From NCBI GenBank assembly GCA_041635265.1, contig JBFJJV010000001.1:12602-76601 (forward strand): a stretch of DNA of 64,000 nucleotides, in the 5' to 3' direction. A model generated the notes under the pieces. The model saw only the letters and a list, made by a program, of their open reading frames with translations, was not told where the DNA came from and ran no database searches. The translations under genes and the position numbers were made by a program. Each line of letters opens with the position of its first letter. Position 1 is the first letter of the stretch. Origin of the DNA: Panacagrimonas sp041635265 (GTDB lineage Bacteria; Pseudomonadota; Gammaproteobacteria; Nevskiales; Nevskiaceae). Of this stretch, positions 49,052 through 59,229 are shown piece by piece.

Positions 49052-50005
49052 ATGGAAACTTTGTCGCAAGTGAACAAGGCAGAATCAGAGAAAATCAGGC
49101 CGATTCGACTCAAATCGTGGGCTGCGCTCAGGGTTTCGGGCGAAGATGCCGAGTCCTTTCTTCAGGGACAAATCAGCGCTGACGTGCGCAAGCTGGCCCC
49201 TGATCGCGCAGTTCTCAGCAGTTACAACAGCCCGAAAGGTCGGGTTCTGGCCGTTCTTCTCATCACCAGGGAGGAAGCAGGCAACTACCTGCTGTGGTTG
49301 CCGGATTCGATTCTGGACCCCGTCCACAGACGGCTGCGCATGTTTGTTCTGAGATCAAAAGTACGCCTTGAACGCGCGGAACTCCTTGCCGCCGGGCTTA
49401 TCGGCGCCTCCGCCGCGACTTGGTTGCGCGATCGCGAATTGGCACAACCGGCACGTCAGCTTATGGTCTCTGTAACCAATGGCATCACGCTTATTCGTTC
49501 TGCCGGTAGTGAGCCCCGATATTTTGTTTATGGACCCGATCAATCATTCAAGAATATCGAGTGCGAGGAAGATGTCGCACAAACATGGCGGCGCGCTGAA
49601 ATTCTGGCAGGGGTTCCCCTGGTCGGGCCTGATACACAGGACCGATGGGTTGCGCAGATGATGAATCTGGATCAATGGCCTGGGGGCATCAGCTTTGACA
49701 AGGGCTGCTACACGGGTCAGGAAGTGATTGCCCGCCTGCACTACCTCGGCAAGCTCAAGAAACGCATGTTTCTGCTCCGCGGACAGGGCGAAGCGCCGAC
49801 CGTAGGTAGCAGCATTCAAGATGCGCAAGGTGATGCGCAGTCTGTTGGCGAAATCGTAGATGCTTGCAGCGACGCGCACGGCACCGGCTTTATCGCCTGC
49901 GCCGTGCTGCAAGTAGCGGTTTCTAATTCAGAATCACTGCAACTCAGACGCGACGCTGACGCCGCCCTTGCCAAGCCAGAAGCTTATGACTACTCGGTTC
50001 TGTAG
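49052..50005 (+). CDS. ygfZ: YgfZ, folate-binding Fe-S repair/assembly factor
   Basis: A 317-residue GcvT-fold protein that binds tetrahydrofolate and supports Fe-S enzymes. The family signature K-G-C-Y-T-G-Q-E is intact (FDKGCYTGQEVIARLHYLGKLKKR). Also visible are GRVLAVLLI and the N-terminal LRVSGEDAESFLQGQISADV. The start at 49052 was preferred over an upstream reading from 48920, which overlaps the SDHAF4-like gene. Divergent placement beside the Fe-S enzyme succinate dehydrogenase fits its role. Its 3' end overlaps the convergent guaB 3' end by 16 bases. Confidence 0.92.
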   Translation: METLSQVNKAESEKIRPIRLKSWAALRVSGEDAESFLQGQISADVRKLAPDRAVLSSYNSPKGRVLAVLLITREEAGNYLLWLPDSILDPVHRRLRMFVLRSKVRLERAELLAAGLIGASAATWLRDRELAQPARQLMVSVTNGITLIRSAGSEPRYFVYGPDQSFKNIECEEDVAQTWRRAEILAGVPLVGPDTQDRWVAQMMNLDQWPGGISFDKGCYTGQEVIARLHYLGKLKKRMFLLRGQGEAPTVGSSIQDAQGDAQSVGEIVDACSDAHGTGFIACAVLQVAVSNSESLQLRRDADAALAKPEAYDYSVL

Positions 50006-51456
50006 TTAGGCGCTTCTTTGGTAATACTGACGTCGTGGACGTGGCTTTCTTTCATGCCGGCACCGGTAATCTTGACGAAGCGTGTCTTTGTCCGCAGTTC
50101 CTCGATACTGGCACAGCCGGTATAACCCATGGACGCACGCAAGCCGCCCAGCATCTGGTGGATGATGGCAGCCATCGGCCCCTTGTAAGGCACGCGGCCC
50201 TCTACCCCTTCAGGAACCAGCTTTTCCACTTCACTGGTCGTGTCTTGGAAATAGCGGTCTTTCGACCCCTGCGCCTGTGACATGGCCCCCAGCGAGCCCA
50301 TGCCGCGATAGGACTTGTAGGAACGCCCCTGATAGAGCTCAACTTCGCCAGGCGCCTCTTCGGTACCGGCCAGAATGGAGCCAACCATCACCGCGTGCGC
50401 TCCCGCAGCAAGCGCTTTGGCAAAATCTCCGGAGAAACGCACGCCACCATCGCCGATGAGCGGCACATTGCGGCTCTTGAGCGCTTCAGCCACGGACATG
50501 ATGGCACTGATCTGCGGCACGCCAACGCCTGCGACCACGCGCGTCGTGCAGATAGAGCCCGGTCCAATGCCGACCTTCACGGCGTCTGCGCCCGCATCGG
50601 CCAGTGCTAATGCTGCCTCAGCCGAAGCGATATTGCCGCCGATGATCTGCAGGTCTGGATACTGGCGCTTGAGGCTGGCGACGCGATCAATCACGCCCTT
50701 CGAGTGACCGTGAGCAGTGTCGACGACAATCACATCGACACCTGCGGCGACCAGACCTGAAACCCGCTCCTCGGTCTCCGGTCCGGTGCCGACCGCGGCA
50801 CCGACACGCAGGCTGCCGCGTTCATCCTTGCACGCCAGCGGATGATCCGTGGACTTCTGAATATCCTTGACCGTAATCATTCCGCGCAATTGAAAACGGT
50901 CATTGATGACCAACACCTTCTCGATCCGGTGCTGGTGCAACTTGGCTACGACTTCTTCGCGCGATGCCCCCTCCTTCACCGTGATCAGACGCTCCTTGGG
51001 CGTCATGACCTGGCTGACCGGCTCGCTATAGCGCGTCTCGAAACGAAGATCTCGGCTGGTCACGATACCGACCAGCAGATCACCATCAACCACCGGCACG
51101 CCGGAAATATGATTGGATCGGGTCAGCTCGATGACCTCTCCAATCGTGATGTTGGGCGGCACGGTAATGGGGTCGGCGATCACGCCCGATTCGTACTTCT
51201 TGACCGCGCGCACTTCGGCCGCCTGCCGTTCCGCGGTCATGTTCTTGTGCACGATTCCCATCCCGCCTTCCTGCGCAAGCGCAATGGCGAGCTGGTGCTC
51301 GGTCACCGTGTCCATTGCCGCGGACAGCAGTGGAATATTTAAAGTAATTCGCGAAGTTAGCCGCGTCGTCAGACTGACCTGACGCGGAAGGACTTCTGAA
51401 TAGGCCGGCTGCAAAAGGACGTCGTCAAACGTCAGGGCCTCGGTTTCGATACGCAT
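49990..51456 (-). CDS. guaB: IMP dehydrogenase
   Basis: Oxidises IMP to XMP with NAD+, the committed step to GMP. The 488-residue length equals that of E. coli GuaB. Visible are LTFDDVLLQPAYSEVLP, two CBS domains (residues about 95-205, VIELTRSNHISGVPVVDG), VDTAHGHSKGV, the catalytic-cysteine loop KVGIGPGSICTTRVVAGVGVPQ and the flap YRGMGSLGAM. ATG at 51456 has GGAG six bases upstream; a TTG five codons earlier is rejected. It is divergent from xseA as in E. coli, but guaA does not follow. Confidence 0.97.
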   Translation of the reverse strand: MRIETEALTFDDVLLQPAYSEVLPRQVSLTTRLTSRITLNIPLLSAAMDTVTEHQLAIALAQEGGMGIVHKNMTAERQAAEVRAVKKYESGVIADPITVPPNITIGEVIELTRSNHISGVPVVDGDLLVGIVTSRDLRFETRYSEPVSQVMTPKERLITVKEGASREEVVAKLHQHRIEKVLVINDRFQLRGMITVKDIQKSTDHPLACKDERGSLRVGAAVGTGPETEERVSGLVAAGVDVIVVDTAHGHSKGVIDRVASLKRQYPDLQIIGGNIASAEAALALADAGADAVKVGIGPGSICTTRVVAGVGVPQISAIMSVAEALKSRNVPLIGDGGVRFSGDFAKALAAGAHAVMVGSILAGTEEAPGEVELYQGRSYKSYRGMGSLGAMSQAQGSKDRYFQDTTSEVEKLVPEGVEGRVPYKGPMAAIIHQMLGGLRASMGYTGCASIEELRTKTRFVKITGAGMKESHVHDVSITKEAPNYRTE

Positions 51457-51530
51457 GAAGGGCTCCGTCAAGCGACTATTATAGAGATGACGCTCCTGGA
51501 ACCCGAGAATTATTTGTGATTCAAAGTGGC

Positions 51531-52850
51531 ATGCGCACCATCTACGCTGTATCCGAACTGGCGGACACCTTGCGCGCTCTGGTGGAAGACAGTCTTCCGC
51601 GCGTGTGGGTGGAGGGGGAGATCTCCAATTTGAGTCGCCCCGCCTCCGGTCACTGGTACTTCACCATCAAGGACAGCAAGGCGCAGATGCGCTGTGCCAT
51701 GTTTCGAGGTGCCAATCGCCTGGTGGCACCCACTCCGGCCAATGGCGACCGCGTTGTGCTGCGCGCTTCGGTCAGTTTCTATACCGCACGGGGCGACCTG
51801 CAGCTGATCTGTGAGCACATGGAGCCGGCGGGCGAAGGCGCGCTGCTGCGCGCCTTCGAGGAGCTGAAGAAGCGCCTGTCCGCAGAAGGCCTGTTTGATG
51901 AGGCCCACAAGCGCGCATTGCCACCCATGCCGCGGCGTATCGGCCTGATCACTTCGGCCACCGGCGCTGCAATCCAAGACGTCACTGCCGCCTTGGCGAG
52001 ACGTTTTCCGCTGGCTAAAGCATTTCTGTGGCCAGTTGCGGTGCAGGGTGAGACAGCCGCGCCTGCCATCGTCAAAGCATTGAAAAACTTGCCCAGACAC
52101 GTTCCTGTCGATCTGATTCTGCTGGTTCGCGGCGGTGGTTCTTTGGAGGACTTGCGGGCCTTCAACGAAGAAACCGTGGCGCGCGCCATCCGCGCCTGCG
52201 CGGTCCCCGTGATTTGCGGCGTCGGCCATGAGATCGACACCACGATTGCCGACTACGCCGCTGATCTGCGCGCACCGACGCCGACAGCAGCCGCTGAATT
52301 GGCGAGCCCCGATCAGGACCAGATCAGGCGGCAGCTCGACGCGCTCGAGGCTGAGCTCGCGGAGGCCATGGACGAATCACTGGAGTCGCGACGCGACGCG
52401 CTGACGCGCCTCGTGGCGCGACTTCAGCTCCTTCACCCCAGGCGAGTGATTCAGGACCGGGCACAAGGTCTAGACGATGCCTCGACGCGGATGACTCTTG
52501 CAATGCAACGGCGCCTACACAGCCATGCGGCGGAATTGCGCGCCCTCAGCGCGCGCGCTTCGGCGCAACATCCGCTGAATCATCTAAAATTCCTGCGGCA
52601 GCAATTGGAAAATCTATCGTCGCGCGCGGCCCAGGCACAGAACAAGCTGATGCAGGATTGTCGGCATCAGCTCGCGCACACGCAGGCCGTGCTCAATAGC
52701 CTGAGCCCCACCGACGTGCTCAAACGCGGCTATGCGCTGGCTCGTTTGGCGGACGGCACCGTGTTACGCGACCCAAGCGCAGTTAGCGAAAATCGCGACT
52801 TCGAATTACTTCTTGCGCGGGGCAGCTTGCGTGCTCGAAAAATTGGCTGA
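51531..52850 (+). CDS. xseA: Exodeoxyribonuclease VII large subunit
   Basis: A single-strand-specific exonuclease subunit, 439 residues. The N-terminal OB-fold domain (RVWVEGEISNLSRPASGHWYFTIKD) is followed by the catalytic domain with GLITSATGAAIQDVTAAL, DLILLVRGGGSLEDLRAFNEE, ICGVGHEIDTTIADYAADLRAPTPTAAAE and a long coiled-coil C-terminus. An in-frame GTG at 51516 is an alternative start. The small subunit xseB is not adjacent. Confidence 0.95.
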   Translation: MRTIYAVSELADTLRALVEDSLPRVWVEGEISNLSRPASGHWYFTIKDSKAQMRCAMFRGANRLVAPTPANGDRVVLRASVSFYTARGDLQLICEHMEPAGEGALLRAFEELKKRLSAEGLFDEAHKRALPPMPRRIGLITSATGAAIQDVTAALARRFPLAKAFLWPVAVQGETAAPAIVKALKNLPRHVPVDLILLVRGGGSLEDLRAFNEETVARAIRACAVPVICGVGHEIDTTIADYAADLRAPTPTAAAELASPDQDQIRRQLDALEAELAEAMDESLESRRDALTRLVARLQLLHPRRVIQDRAQGLDDASTRMTLAMQRRLHSHAAELRALSARASAQHPLNHLKFLRQQLENLSSRAAQAQNKLMQDCRHQLAHTQAVLNSLSPTDVLKRGYALARLADGTVLRDPSAVSENRDFELLLARGSLRARKIG

Positions 52851-52859
52851 AGATCAGAC

Positions 52860-54494
52860 CTAGGGGGCGGCCGGCGCAGAAACCATCAGCGGAACTGAAG
52901 TCGCGTCGATATCTTCCTCGTCCCCGGCAAAAATGGGGTCTGTGTCGAGGGTGCCGCGAATCAAACTCGCGTTGACGTTCACCGTTGCGGCCTCGTCGCC
53001 AGCGCGCAAGACCGAAATCGCCACGCCAGCCCCGATCGTGTCATTGCCATTGCCGATCAGAGCGACCGCACGCTCACTACCATCGGCCTGAGGCACCGTG
53101 TCGACGGTCCAGCTCACATGGCGATTCGCATTGAACGATAGGGGCGAGGTGCCTCCAGCAGCCAGCGGCTGATCAATGGACAAGGTGGCCCTGAACGCCT
53201 CTGTCCCCCCAATCTCGTCAATCACACCCGGGTCGGTGTCAGCAGAATCTGTCGCAATGGTGAGCATCGGATTCCGTGCAGCCTGTGTCGCATCTTCGTC
53301 ATCCAACCCGGCAATCACCTGCAAAGGCAGCGGCCCACTTGCGTTGGAAAACAGCTCGGGCCGATCGGGATCGGGCTCGTAGCGGGCACAGATATTGGGC
53401 TGCCCCGGATTGGTGGCAAAGACCCGATTCCCGCGCAGACCAAATTGCGACGAAAAAGTTACCGATGGCGTTGTTCCGCTGGTGGGGTCATCCGCAAAAA
53501 CCGCGTCGTCGCAAGTGCTGACGGCATCTTCCACCGCTACCAGCCGGGCATTGAACTGCCCGCTCAAGTCCTGCGTGTCCGGCACGCTGTCAAGATCCAG
53601 GTCAGCGAACGTGCCTGTGATACGCAGGTCCTGTGAGAATCCGACAGGCAGACGGTTTTCGTCAGCAGCACTGCCAGCAGAATAGAAATTCTCCTCCTGC
53701 TCTACCGTCACCGATTGCACATGGCCAATATGGACCGTGGCTTTTGCCGTCATATCGGGCATTCCGCTTGCAGCCGCGTCTACACTGCAGCCGGGCACAA
53801 CGGGAATTGCCTGCAGCGTCAGCTTCGGAGATGTTGCGGGGTCATTAGGGTCGACCACGTCGACTGCGTTGACCGAGACAACGCCGTCGGCGCCGACCAC
53901 CGCCACCTCATCGTCGGGATTCAAGAAGGCAAATATGACATTCCTGGATACATCGACGACCCGATTATCGTCCGCTCGCGTCACTTCAGCCGTGAATGCC
54001 TGGGATGATCTCTGCGCCAGTGTGACAACTGAGGGGCTGATACGAATGCCCGCGCCATCAATTTCCTTGACGGTTACATCGAATTCAGCGGTCAAGCCTT
54101 GAAATTCGGCAATGACCTTGGCGCTGCCTGCGGCAGTCGGCAGGATCTTTCCGGGAAATTGCAGGCGGTTGTCCGTGCCCGGAATCGTATCCCCCAAATT
54201 GCTGACGGTCAGCACCGACTCGTCACTGCTGGACCAGTTGGCGCGCGTGGTAAATGAACCCAGCGAGCCATCAGAAAACCGAACATACAACTGCAATTGA
54301 TTACTCACGCAACGCAGCGCTTCTCCGTTGCCATCAGCAGTATCAATGACTTCCCTGTCGCTTCGAGTTCCATCGAATTCCGAATTTTCGACGATGATCA
54401 TCGTTTCGGGTTTGCTGCCATCGCCGATGCTCCCGCAGCCGCTGATCAACAGACCTGCACTCACGGTGGCCAATACAACAAGAATTCGATTCAT
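52860..54494 (-). CDS. Exported lipoprotein with Ig-like (Big2/invasin-type) domains
   Basis: A 544-residue lipoprotein: the signal peptide MNRILVVLATVSAGLLISGC has a lipobox with C20. The body is made of beta-rich modules recalling bacterial Ig-like domains: SDESVLTVSNLG...AAGSAKVIAEFQGLTAEFDVTVKE is the clearest, followed by SPSVVTLAQRSSQAFTAEVTRADDNRVVDV. Two more modules come later, the last with RHVSWTVDTVPQADG and GDEAATVNVNASLIRG. Asp-rich stretches may bind Ca2+. It is acidic and low in lysine, as expected for a surface or periplasmic protein. It is 40 bases downstream of aspS on the same strand. The function is unknown; adhesion or envelope structure is a guess. Confidence 0.8.
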   Translation of the reverse strand: MNRILVVLATVSAGLLISGCGSIGDGSKPETMIIVENSEFDGTRSDREVIDTADGNGEALRCVSNQLQLYVRFSDGSLGSFTTRANWSSSDESVLTVSNLGDTIPGTDNRLQFPGKILPTAAGSAKVIAEFQGLTAEFDVTVKEIDGAGIRISPSVVTLAQRSSQAFTAEVTRADDNRVVDVSRNVIFAFLNPDDEVAVVGADGVVSVNAVDVVDPNDPATSPKLTLQAIPVVPGCSVDAAASGMPDMTAKATVHIGHVQSVTVEQEENFYSAGSAADENRLPVGFSQDLRITGTFADLDLDSVPDTQDLSGQFNARLVAVEDAVSTCDDAVFADDPTSGTTPSVTFSSQFGLRGNRVFATNPGQPNICARYEPDPDRPELFSNASGPLPLQVIAGLDDEDATQAARNPMLTIATDSADTDPGVIDEIGGTEAFRATLSIDQPLAAGGTSPLSFNANRHVSWTVDTVPQADGSERAVALIGNGNDTIGAGVAISVLRAGDEAATVNVNASLIRGTLDTDPIFAGDEEDIDATSVPLMVSAPAAP

Positions 54495-54534
54495 GAACTT
54501 CGGGTTCCTCTGATGCATGCGCATAGTGTTTTCG

Positions 54535-56334
<1,800 letters not shown>

Positions 56335-56432
56335 GAATTAGGCTGGGCTACAAAAAATAGGGTCGCGGATTGTAGCCGCGAGCCTCGCTGCTTGCTTGGC
56401 TTCAGGCGATTTATGCCGACTTTTGAAACTCC

Positions 56433-56819
56433 TCAATCATTTTTTGCCGCCGGTTTTGCCGCCTTTACCGGCTTACTTTCAGCCTTTTCTGCCGTTTTCG
56501 ACTCCGCCTTGGGTTTGTCGGCTGGCTTGGATTCAGCCACGGCAGGCGCGGTTATCGACTTGCTGTCAGCGCTGGAATCCTTCGCTGCCGAGGCCTTTTC
56601 GATGGGCTCATTGTCTCCGGCCAGATTGCGCTTTCCCTCTGATTTAAAATCAGTTTCATACCAGCCCGCTCCCTTTAGCCGGAAATTGGACGCCGAGATC
56701 AGTTTGCTCAATGCTGGCTTGCCACATTCCGGACAATCTGCCGGAGCAGGCTCAGAAATGCGGTGATTGATCTCTGAGACGGCCCCACAGGCGCCGCAAC
56801 CGTATTCATATAGAGGCAT
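56433..56819 (-). CDS. FmdB-family zinc-ribbon protein
   Basis: A 128-residue protein beginning with the FmdB domain MPLYEYGCGACGAVSEINHRIS...CPECGKPALSKLISASNFRLKG; the four cysteines (CGAC, CPEC) form a zinc ribbon. From about residue 60 the protein is a low-complexity Lys/Ala/Pro/Ser/Glu tail with repeated ESK-PA units, longer than usual. Members are called putative regulators but the role is not settled. It lies 98 bases upstream of aspS. Confidence 0.87.
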   Translation of the reverse strand: MPLYEYGCGACGAVSEINHRISEPAPADCPECGKPALSKLISASNFRLKGAGWYETDFKSEGKRNLAGDNEPIEKASAAKDSSADSKSITAPAVAESKPADKPKAESKTAEKAESKPVKAAKPAAKND

Positions 56820-56909
56820 AAGCGAATAATCACAATCAGAAATAAAGGTGAAGCGAAGCTGGGGCTGGAATAATGATTTTCAAGATCGGAACCAAGCTTA
56901 ATTCAGGAA

Positions 56910-57380
56910 TCAGCGCCCACCGGTAGACGTCACTTCGCCATTGCTCAGTGAGACTACTCTGCGTTTATTGCCCCGTCGGTAGATCCAGCGCTCGATACCA
57001 CCGCTGTACTCGACCTCGTCAGGACTGCCCAGCGCCAGTCGGGTTTCGTTGGCACTCATACCCTTGAGGACTCTTTTATCGGCGATGGCCGCCCGATTGC
57101 GCTTGTCGCGCGCCTGACCCTCCCGGTGCTGCTTTAGCCAAGCCTTGTCCTGTTGGTCACGCTGATGACGCCCTTGATCGATGCGCGCATCGTACTGCCC
57201 CGCCAGATCCACCCCTTCAATCGAGGGCACGGTGCTCAAGGCAGGCAATTGGTGCGGCTGAGCCTGCCTGGAGCACGGCTCATCGGTAAACACCTTGATA
57301 CCGCCCTTGATGCAGCGATAAACCTCCGCAGGTGCGGCACTCGAAAGCAATAAAAATCCCAGAAAAATTGTCACTCTCAT
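56910..57380 (-). CDS. DUF4124 domain exported protein
   Basis: A 156-residue secreted protein. A signal peptide (MRVTIFLGFLLLSSAAPA) is followed by the DUF4124 block EVYRCIKGGIKVFTDEPCSRQA with two cysteines likely to be disulfide-bonded. A charged helical linker (DARIDQGRHQRDQQDKAWLKQHREG) leads to a C-terminal part (LKGMSANETRLALGSPDEVEYSGGIERWIYRRG) that looks like a BamE/SmpA-type outer-membrane-assembly fold. The start was set at 57380, seven codons into a longer reading, because it begins a standard signal peptide. The function is unknown. Confidence 0.75.
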   Translation of the reverse strand: MRVTIFLGFLLLSSAAPAEVYRCIKGGIKVFTDEPCSRQAQPHQLPALSTVPSIEGVDLAGQYDARIDQGRHQRDQQDKAWLKQHREGQARDKRNRAAIADKRVLKGMSANETRLALGSPDEVEYSGGIERWIYRRGNKRRVVSLSNGEVTSTGGR

Positions 57381-57541
57381 TGGCCCGCCCCCTCCCCACA
57401 AGCCCGAATTATCCCCTCATATAGCGAGGGTTCAAGTTTGCCCACAGGACCTGACTGCGCCGATACCTGGCCTACGGGCAGCATTGCGAGCGGTAGAAGT
57501 GGATAATGCGCGCCCAATTTTAATCGCGTTGAGTAGTCGCC

Positions 57542-59206
57542 ATGGCCCAGTACGTCTATACCATGAACAAGGTGGGCAAGATCGTGCCCCCGAAAAAGGA
57601 AATCCTTCGCAATATTTCCCTGTCCTTTTATCCGGGCGCCAAAATCGGTGTGCTCGGATACAACGGCGCAGGCAAATCAACCCTGCTGAAAATCATGGCC
57701 GGACTCGATACCGACATCGTCGGCGAGGCGCGTCCGCAGCCGGGACTGAAGATGGGTTACCTGCCGCAGGAGCCTCAGCTCGACCCGGCCAAGAACGTCA
57801 AAGAGAATGTGATGGAAGCGCTCTCCGAGATTACTAACGTGCAGGCCGAACTCGATGCCGTTTACGCCGCCTACGCCGAGGAAGGCGCGGATTTCGACAA
57901 GCTCGCTGCGAAGCAGGCGGAGTTGGAGGCCAAGCTAGAGAACAGCGACGGCAACAATCTGGATATGGTGCTGGATAAGGCAGCCGAAGCGCTGAACTTG
58001 CCGCCCTGGGAGGCCGATGTCACCAAACTCTCGGGCGGTGAACGGCGCCGCGTGGCCTTGTGCCGACTGTTGCTGTCCAAGCCGGACATGATTCTGCTCG
58101 ACGAGCCAACCAATCATCTCGACGCCGAGTCAGTCGCCTGGCTGGAAAAATTCCTGAAGGATTTCCCCGGCACGATTATCGCAGTCACCCATGACCGCTA
58201 CTTCCTGGACAATGTGGCCGGCTGGATTCTGGAACTGGATCGGGGCACCGGCATCCCATGGGAAGGGAACTACTCCTCATGGCTTGAGCAGAAACAGAAC
58301 CGCCATGCGACCGAACAGAAGCAGGAAGATGCGCACAGCCGCGCGATGAAAGAAGAGTTGGAATGGGTGCGCAAAAATGCCAAGGGCCGCCAATCTAAAT
58401 CGAAAGCGCGTTTGAAAGCCTATGAAGAAATGGCCAGCCAGGAATTTCAGAAACGCGCCGAAACAAGAGAGCTCTACATTCCCGCAGGCCCCAGGCTGGG
58501 CGATAAAGTCATCGAAGTCCACAACGTCGCCAAGAAATATGGCGACCGGACCTTGTATGAAGGACTGAATTTCAGCGTGCCCAAGGGCGCGCTTGTCGGC
58601 ATCATCGGTGCCAATGGTCGCGGAAAAACCACCTTGTTTCGCATGTTGCTTGGCCAGGAAACGCCAGATGCCGGCGAAGTCGTCATTGGCGAGACCGTGA
58701 AGCTGGCCCATGTCGACCAGAGCCGCGATGCTCTGGACGGTGAGAAGTCTGTGTTTCAGGAAGTGTCCGGCGGCAACGACCTGGTTCGCGTCGGAAATTT
58801 CGAAATGCCGGCACGCGCCTATATCGGTCGCTTCAACTTCAAGGGAGATTCACAGCAGAAGCGGGTGAAGGACCTCTCTGGCGGTGAACGCAATCGCCTG
58901 CACCTGGCCAAACTTCTGTTGTCGGGCGGCAATGTCCTGCTGCTCGACGAACCCACGAACGACCTGGACGTGGAAACCCTGCGCGCGCTCGAAGATGCAC
59001 TGCTCGATTTTTCTGGCTGCGCCTTGGTCATCTCGCATGACCGCTGGTTCCTCGATCGCATAGCGACGCATATCCTCGCCTTTGAAGATTCCGGCGAAAT
59101 CACCTTTATGGAAGGAAATTATCGCGAATACGAGGAGGATTTCAGACGGCGGCACGGCGCCGAACCCGGCGTGAACCGTCGTGCAAGGCATAAGAAACTA
59201 GCGTAA
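57542..59206 (+). CDS. ettA: Energy-dependent translational throttle protein EttA (ABC-F)
   Basis: A cytoplasmic ABC-F ATPase that binds the ribosomal E site and gates entry into elongation according to ATP/ADP. The 554-residue protein has two ABC domains: Walker A GYNGAGKSTL and GANGRGKTTL, signatures LSGGERRRVALCR and LSGGERNRLHLAK, and Walker B MILLDEPTNHLD and VLLLDEPTNDLD. The inter-domain P-tRNA interaction linker EELEWVRKNAKGRQSKSKARLKAYEE is diagnostic of EttA. No clear Shine-Dalgarno precedes the ATG. GspS follows after 23 bases. Confidence 0.97.
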   Translation: MAQYVYTMNKVGKIVPPKKEILRNISLSFYPGAKIGVLGYNGAGKSTLLKIMAGLDTDIVGEARPQPGLKMGYLPQEPQLDPAKNVKENVMEALSEITNVQAELDAVYAAYAEEGADFDKLAAKQAELEAKLENSDGNNLDMVLDKAAEALNLPPWEADVTKLSGGERRRVALCRLLLSKPDMILLDEPTNHLDAESVAWLEKFLKDFPGTIIAVTHDRYFLDNVAGWILELDRGTGIPWEGNYSSWLEQKQNRHATEQKQEDAHSRAMKEELEWVRKNAKGRQSKSKARLKAYEEMASQEFQKRAETRELYIPAGPRLGDKVIEVHNVAKKYGDRTLYEGLNFSVPKGALVGIIGANGRGKTTLFRMLLGQETPDAGEVVIGETVKLAHVDQSRDALDGEKSVFQEVSGGNDLVRVGNFEMPARAYIGRFNFKGDSQQKRVKDLSGGERNRLHLAKLLLSGGNVLLLDEPTNDLDVETLRALEDALLDFSGCALVISHDRWFLDRIATHILAFEDSGEITFMEGNYREYEEDFRRRHGAEPGVNRRARHKKLA

Positions 59207-59229
59207 ATCATCTTAAGAGAAAGGACCCC

